Shown here piece by piece: positions 59,839 through 64,000 of a stretch of DNA of 64,000 nt (position 1 is its first letter; each line of letters starts with the position of its first letter). The stretch spans positions 186,001 through 250,000 of the forward strand of contig MKSR01000047.1 of NCBI GenBank assembly GCA_001898145.1, given 5' to 3'. Position numbers and translations under genes: made by a program. Under the pieces are notes generated by a model. The model had not been told where the DNA came from, did not search any database, and worked only from the letters and a program-made list of their open reading frames with translations. The DNA comes from Dyadobacter sp. 50-39. Its GTDB lineage: Bacteria; Bacteroidota; Bacteroidia; Cytophagales; Spirosomataceae.

Positions 59839-61881
59839 CTATCTGATCCATAGTTTTTTAGTAATAACCCTTCCCTGGGACTTGAAGCGGATCAAATGCA
59901 TTCCCGAAACGTGCTTGGGTAGCATGAAGCCGCTTCTGGGAGCTTGCAATACCTGGCTGTTCAGTAAAAGCTGACCATTCAGGCCAAGTAGGGAAATATC
60001 TCCTGTTTGCGGGCGGGCGAAATGGATAGTCAGTTCCTCGCCTCGCAGTACAGGGTTGGGAAATAGCTCGAAGCTTTGCTCAGGGTCTTTTTCTATTCCC
60101 AAAACCAGGTTTGGAGCCAGTTCCGTGTAAGCAGGTGTGGCAGATTCTGCGACATCGTTCATGGCCGTGAGCCGGTAGGTGATAGCGACGCCCGACTCGC
60201 CTGGCTCATCACGCCATTCGATAGCATTGGCCTCAAGCTGTGCCAGCTCGGCGAAATTTGCCGATTCACCGAATTTACGTTCCAGCAAGTACGACTTGGC
60301 ACCGGCAACAGGTTGCCAGAAAAGCCTCACGCTGCCGTTTTCACCGCGTTGGGCATTCAATACCGTTCCTGCCAGCGCGGTGGCAAGAGGGACATCGAAA
60401 AAAGTAAACGCCCGCATACCCCGCTCGTTGGTAATAAAAGGGCCGGTGAAGGGATAGTAGGGGCCTCCTTGTTCTAGGAACGGAGGCAGATAATCAAGCT
60501 TTGACGCATTTTGCGGAGCTTTTAGGTCCAGGATGATACGGTTACCTTCTGCTTTTCCCGCTGCGACAGCGCCCGCCTGGTGATCCAGGTAAAAGAAGTC
60601 TTTCAATTCCAGTTGCGGTCCGTTTGGATGCCTGTAAGGATCGGGATATTTTAATTTCTGTCCCTGATCGAATACCAGCGTGAGTGTGTTCTTTTCCGAA
60701 GAGTTGTAGAATGCCTTTTTGAGATTGGGCGATGCGATACCCGCCGTGTCTGTGGAAGCGTAAAAATCGTGCAGCATCAACCGGGAAAGCTCTGCACCGC
60801 TTTGCTTATTGCCGTCGCGATTGTAATGCAGGCCGTCAAAGCCAGTGGTACCCACAGTGGCAATGCTGCGAATGTCGGGATAAATTTCCGGTAGCCGCCG
60901 TTGGTAGTCGCGTATGAGCGTTCCGATAAGAGAGGGCCAGTAAATAATATCGATCTGAAACACATACAGTTTTTCCAGGTTGGGGAAATCAGTTTTTAGG
61001 TTTTTATACAAAACATCGAAGTGACCTTCCCAATTACCACCCTCGCCGTAAGATTCGCTTTCCCCCTGCCTGAAAATATAGGCCTTCACCGCCTGGGCCA
61101 CGCCTGCTTTTTGCGCCCGGTAGAGCATTCTTCCATAACCGGTTGCAGGATCGGTCGGGTTGGTCTCAGTTCTGAGGGCATGCGAATAAGCAGACGACCA
61201 GTGGTAGCCCGCATTAATCAGGCAGTTTGGAACGCCTGACTTTTCCATCAGCTGCTTCTGAATTTCAAATCCCATCGAGCCCACGCCATTGTCGTAGGAG
61301 CGCATATTCGAAAGCGTCCAGAGCGTGTCGGCCGCATTGTAGGGATAAGTATTAAGGTTGCCGGTAATCTTGCCGAATGTGCGGCAAAACATGCTCGTAT
61401 CACTCTCACCGAAAAAACCGGTTGAATTGGACTGGCCCGACAATATGTACACATCGCCGCTCACCACCCGGCTGCGGGTGACGAGTAGCGTTGAATCTGT
61501 ATCTTTGCAGAGGAAAACTTTGAAATCGTAATTAGCGCGTTCGGCTTTGATCGTCGCTTCCGTGCTGAACTTCCCTTTCCCGTTCCCTGAATATTGGATG
61601 GCGCCTCTCAGGTACTGGTGGGGTTGGCCATTCCGTAATACCTGGACAGATACGTATTTGAAATCCGGCCCATCCACCGTTCCTGCAACGGGAACGGACG
61701 CCTGGTTGTTTGCTCCGCGGGGATAAAGCTGGTAATCTTGGGGCAGCTTACCGAACAGTACCTTGTCGAAGCGCTGCGCAAAGCCGCAAGTAACCGCCCA
61801 GAGCGTTAAAACGGAAAATAACAGGAAGAATTGGGCGGCCCTCTTGACAAAGAGTCGGCTTGCAGGGAGAGTTTTCAGCAC
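59839..61881 (-). CDS. Secreted SGNH carbohydrate esterase with T9SS sorting domain
   Basis: A 680-residue secreted protein: signal peptide ending near residue 35 (TLWAVTCGFAQ), an SGNH/GDSL-type sialate-O-acetylesterase (SASA) domain at about 150-390 with block I VYILSGQSNSTG (catalytic Ser), RQGESESYG and FDGLHYNRDG (Asp/His). A beta-sandwich follows, then a FnIII-like domain near 515-590 and a C-terminal type IX sorting domain (SFELFPNPVLRGEELTIHF to the final KLWIR). It should remove acetyl groups from polysaccharide outside the cell. The start is GTG at 61881, 13 bases past the GH43 stop, so it is in one operon with the glycosidase. Confidence 0.88.
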   Translation of the reverse strand: MLKTLPASRLFVKRAAQFFLLFSVLTLWAVTCGFAQRFDKVLFGKLPQDYQLYPRGANNQASVPVAGTVDGPDFKYVSVQVLRNGQPHQYLRGAIQYSGNGKGKFSTEATIKAERANYDFKVFLCKDTDSTLLVTRSRVVSGDVYILSGQSNSTGFFGESDTSMFCRTFGKITGNLNTYPYNAADTLWTLSNMRSYDNGVGSMGFEIQKQLMEKSGVPNCLINAGYHWSSAYSHALRTETNPTDPATGYGRMLYRAQKAGVAQAVKAYIFRQGESESYGEGGNWEGHFDVLYKNLKTDFPNLEKLYVFQIDIIYWPSLIGTLIRDYQRRLPEIYPDIRSIATVGTTGFDGLHYNRDGNKQSGAELSRLMLHDFYASTDTAGIASPNLKKAFYNSSEKNTLTLVFDQGQKLKYPDPYRHPNGPQLELKDFFYLDHQAGAVAAGKAEGNRIILDLKAPQNASKLDYLPPFLEQGGPYYPFTGPFITNERGMRAFTFFDVPLATALAGTVLNAQRGENGSVRLFWQPVAGAKSYLLERKFGESANFAELAQLEANAIEWRDEPGESGVAITYRLTAMNDVAESATPAYTELAPNLVLGIEKDPEQSFELFPNPVLRGEELTIHFARPQTGDISLLGLNGQLLLNSQVLQAPRSGFMLPKHVSGMHLIRFKSQGRVITKKLWIR

Positions 61882-61894
61882 AGGGTTTAGTTTT

Positions 61895-62905
61895 TTATTT
61901 GATCAGCACAGGTTTTACGCCTTCCCTGGTGATTTTCACAGGATTGATCATGCCCTTTTCGTCGAAAGACATCACATCTATGCAGGTCTCGCGGTGATTG
62001 CCATCCGTTTCAGTGAGGGGGCGGCGATGATAGACAATGTACCACTGATCCTTACCTGGCACCTGAATTACCGAATGATGCCCGGCGCCTGTTGCAACTT
62101 GAGGATCCTGTTGCAGGATTTTACCTACCCGCTCAAAGGGGCCGAAAGGTGAATCGGCTATCGCGTAGGCAACCGAGTAGTTAGGGCCTGTCCAGCCGCC
62201 TTCTGACCACATGAAGTAATATTTACCGTTGCGGATAAACATAAAGGGGCCTTCGACATAGCCTTCTGGTGTGATCTCACGAAACGTTTTACCATCCTCG
62301 AACGGAATAAAGCCTGTGAAGTCGCTTTTCAGCTTGGCTACATTGCAATGCCGCCAGCCGCCATAAAAAAGGTAGTATTGCCCGTCTTTGTCTTTGAAAA
62401 CAAACTGGTCGATCGGCTGCGCTCCATTGTGAAACTTATCGATTAGCGGCTTACCCAGATAATCCTTGAACGGTCCTTCGGGACGGTCGGCGATGGCAAC
62501 GCCGATGCCACCCGTTTCATTGTCGTTCTGAATGTCGTTTGCTCCAAAAAACAGGTAGTATTTTTTATCTTTTTCGATGATTGACGGCGCCCACATGGCT
62601 CTTTTGGCCCATTTTACGGCGGAGGTATCTATAATATTAGGATGTTTGTCCCAGGTTACCAGGTCTTTGGACGAAAACGCGTCCATATGCACCTGTTTGT
62701 TGTAAGGCGCCGAGAATGTGGGGTAAATCCAGAAAGTTTTGTTAAAAATAATTCCCTCTGGGTCGGCATACCACCCTGGAAACACTGGATTTCCGGACGT
62801 GGGGCCTGCTTGGGCAGCGGTTTTTATTTTGGGATGAGCGGTTGATTGTGCTAAGGCGTAGTAACAACAAAAATTGAGAAGTGTTAAGGCGAGCAATTTT
62901 TTCAT
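61895..62905 (-). CDS. Glycoside hydrolase family 43 enzyme
   Basis: A 336-residue secreted five-bladed propeller. It starts at the ATG at 62905 with signal MKKLLALTLLNFCCYYALAQ; the frame is open a little further up but without sense. Catalytic residues: base D48 (PGWYADPEGI), the pKa-modulating Asp in QPIDQFVF and general-acid Glu in YVEGPFMF. GH43 enzymes are arabinofuranosidases, xylosidases or arabinanases; this one is short and lacks a C-terminal module. It lies between the membrane protein and the SGNH esterase, suggesting joint deacetylation and cleavage of side chains of xylan or pectin. Confidence 0.92.
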   Translation of the reverse strand: MKKLLALTLLNFCCYYALAQSTAHPKIKTAAQAGPTSGNPVFPGWYADPEGIIFNKTFWIYPTFSAPYNKQVHMDAFSSKDLVTWDKHPNIIDTSAVKWAKRAMWAPSIIEKDKKYYLFFGANDIQNDNETGGIGVAIADRPEGPFKDYLGKPLIDKFHNGAQPIDQFVFKDKDGQYYLFYGGWRHCNVAKLKSDFTGFIPFEDGKTFREITPEGYVEGPFMFIRNGKYYFMWSEGGWTGPNYSVAYAIADSPFGPFERVGKILQQDPQVATGAGHHSVIQVPGKDQWYIVYHRRPLTETDGNHRETCIDVMSFDEKGMINPVKITREGVKPVLIK

Positions 62906-62962
62906 GATAAAAGTTTCGGTAATGAGCAATGTAACCGCTGCAAGTTCCAAATTTTTGTTCAA

Positions 62963-64000
62963 TTAGTAAACTTCACCGGCTCCGCCTCCACCGAATGCGC
63001 CACCTCCGAATTCGACTCCGGGACCCGCGAGCCCGTTATCTGCCGGAGAAGCGCCAAGTTCGTGGGCCGCGATGACGGCTTGCAGGTGTTCAAGGCTGTT
63101 TCTGCGGCTTTGCTCGTCGGAAATACCATGTTTGGGCGTGTGCAAATATTTGATGACCAAAATAGAGACCGTAATCATCAAAACGCCAGCCAGGACAAGC
63201 TCCTGTGAGGCGCTCAGCATACTGAAATAATTTACATAGGTGTAGCACGAAAAGGCGAATGCCAGAAGGCCGGTGATGGAAAGGATACGGTCTGACTTTT
63301 TCAGGCCCATCACTATATAGCACAAGGGTATACCCAATGTGAAAAAGTAGAACAGGGGCGCAAATGCGATCTGTGGAGCTACCGCGACATTCAGGCCGCT
63401 GATCAAAGCATTCAGTTCCCTGACCACCAGGTAGTTTCCTCCAAGGTAGAGCGCGGCAAGGGATAAGACTTCCAGAATTTGACGGCATTGGAGGTAATAA
63501 ATGTCTTTGCTGCTGCGTGCCAGTCCATAAATCACCGCCGACAGGGCCATTACTGCGAAGGGCAGAAGTGCTTTGCCCAGCGGAAATTTCATCATCAATT
63601 CCGCTACGATGGTAAACAGCAAACCGAAAATGGCGATCGGCCCCAGCAAGTCGGCATATCGCAGCGTGGCGGGAATGATCACTGCAAGTGCAATCAGCCA
63701 ATATGCCCAAAGCGGTGCGTGCTCAAAAAGCAGGAATACCGGCACCATCGCCGCGGTGACGGCAGCATAGAGCAATGCATTGTCGACGCCGGAGTGGAAC
63801 AGGCTCTTGGTTTTAATCAAGTATTCCAAAAAGAACAGGAAACAGGCGCAGCAGATCAGGCTCAATGCCGAAAAGCCAATTTCTGAGCTTGTGTCGTAGA
63901 TAAACAAGGAAAGAAAGCCGACAAAGAAGCAGGTCGCGACCACTGCGAAACAGAACAGACCAATCTTGACAAATATGCCAGGTCGATAAAATTTTTCGGG
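62963..64000 (-). CDS. Polytopic membrane protein, 5' truncated by window edge
   Basis: The frame is open from the right edge to a stop at 62963, giving at least 345 residues without a start. About 10-11 membrane helices are visible (SLICCACFLFFLEYLI, ALLYAAVTAAMVPVFLLF, LWAYWLIALAVIIPATL and so on), then a soluble tail (SRRNSLEHLQAVIAAHELGA) ending in a glycine-rich run, GGGAFGGGGAGEVY. The architecture resembles DUF4401/DUF2157-like membrane proteins, but I cannot confirm this. A GTG at 63943 is inside a helix and unlikely to be the start. It lies 57 bases upstream of the GH43 start. Confidence 0.7.
   Translation of the reverse strand, partial: PEKFYRPGIFVKIGLFCFAVVATCFFVGFLSLFIYDTSSEIGFSALSLICCACFLFFLEYLIKTKSLFHSGVDNALLYAAVTAAMVPVFLLFEHAPLWAYWLIALAVIIPATLRYADLLGPIAIFGLLFTIVAELMMKFPLGKALLPFAVMALSAVIYGLARSSKDIYYLQCRQILEVLSLAALYLGGNYLVVRELNALISGLNVAVAPQIAFAPLFYFFTLGIPLCYIVMGLKKSDRILSITGLLAFAFSCYTYVNYFSMLSASQELVLAGVLMITVSILVIKYLHTPKHGISDEQSRRNSLEHLQAVIAAHELGASPADNGLAGPGVEFGGGAFGGGGAGEVY

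Overview
The window is a contiguous piece of a Bacteroidota chromosome. The evidence is a C-terminal type IX secretion sorting domain, scarce Shine-Dalgarno sites, at least one promoter of the TTTG / TAnnTTTG type, a PadR-linked FtsX permease with a prefix domain, and several families typical of Cytophagales. A Dyadobacter/Spirosomaceae-like organism is my inference from protein flavour only. I saw no rRNA, tRNA, transposase, phage gene or CRISPR array.

Layout. 1-15.2 kb is a mosaic of single genes and pairs: a truncated lipoprotein, a methyltransferase, a glutathione-independent formaldehyde dehydrogenase, a Tat-signal NIF3-like protein, a PadR/FtsX-permease pair, a LysR regulator, a large propeller/HEAT/cytochrome c protein, a candidate small RNA with its own promoter and terminator (about 10.61-10.77 kb), an AraC regulator divergent from an MDR oxidoreductase with a clear repeated operator between them, and a HipA-like kinase / DUF3037 pair.

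15.3-27.7 kb is an alpha-glucan/trehalose block. A minus-strand operon encodes GlgE, a TreS-maltokinase fusion and GlgB: trehalose to maltose, to maltose-1-phosphate, to linear then branched glucan. Divergent from it are a single-domain response regulator and a 1403-residue fusion of malto-oligosyltrehalose synthase (TreY) with 4-alpha-glucanotransferase (MalQ). No TreZ is present in the window.

27.8-32.6 kb carries a lipoprotein, a DUF4202 protein, a VWA-domain protein and a divergent ECF sigma factor with an overlapping anti-sigma-like membrane protein that ends in a TonB-like domain.

32.9-56.1 kb is an exopolysaccharide locus with much signalling built in: a stand-alone receiver, a pseudo-receiver/sugar-transferase fusion, a half-length TolC-like protein, a Wzz/BY-kinase-like protein, many glycosyltransferases, an O-antigen-ligase-like polymerase, a Wzx-like flippase and an acyltransferase. 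Interleaved are a CHASE3 hybrid histidine kinase, a free Hpt protein, and a receiver-PP2C / STAS / HATPase partner-switching set translationally linked to the acyltransferase. No Wza-type export protein is visible.

56.2-59.6 kb holds an MCE lipid-transport operon (MlaE, MlaF, MlaD) and an EcsC protein. 59.8-64 kb holds a T9SS-sorted SGNH esterase, a GH43 glycosidase and a truncated polytopic membrane protein, probably one operon for plant-type polysaccharide breakdown.
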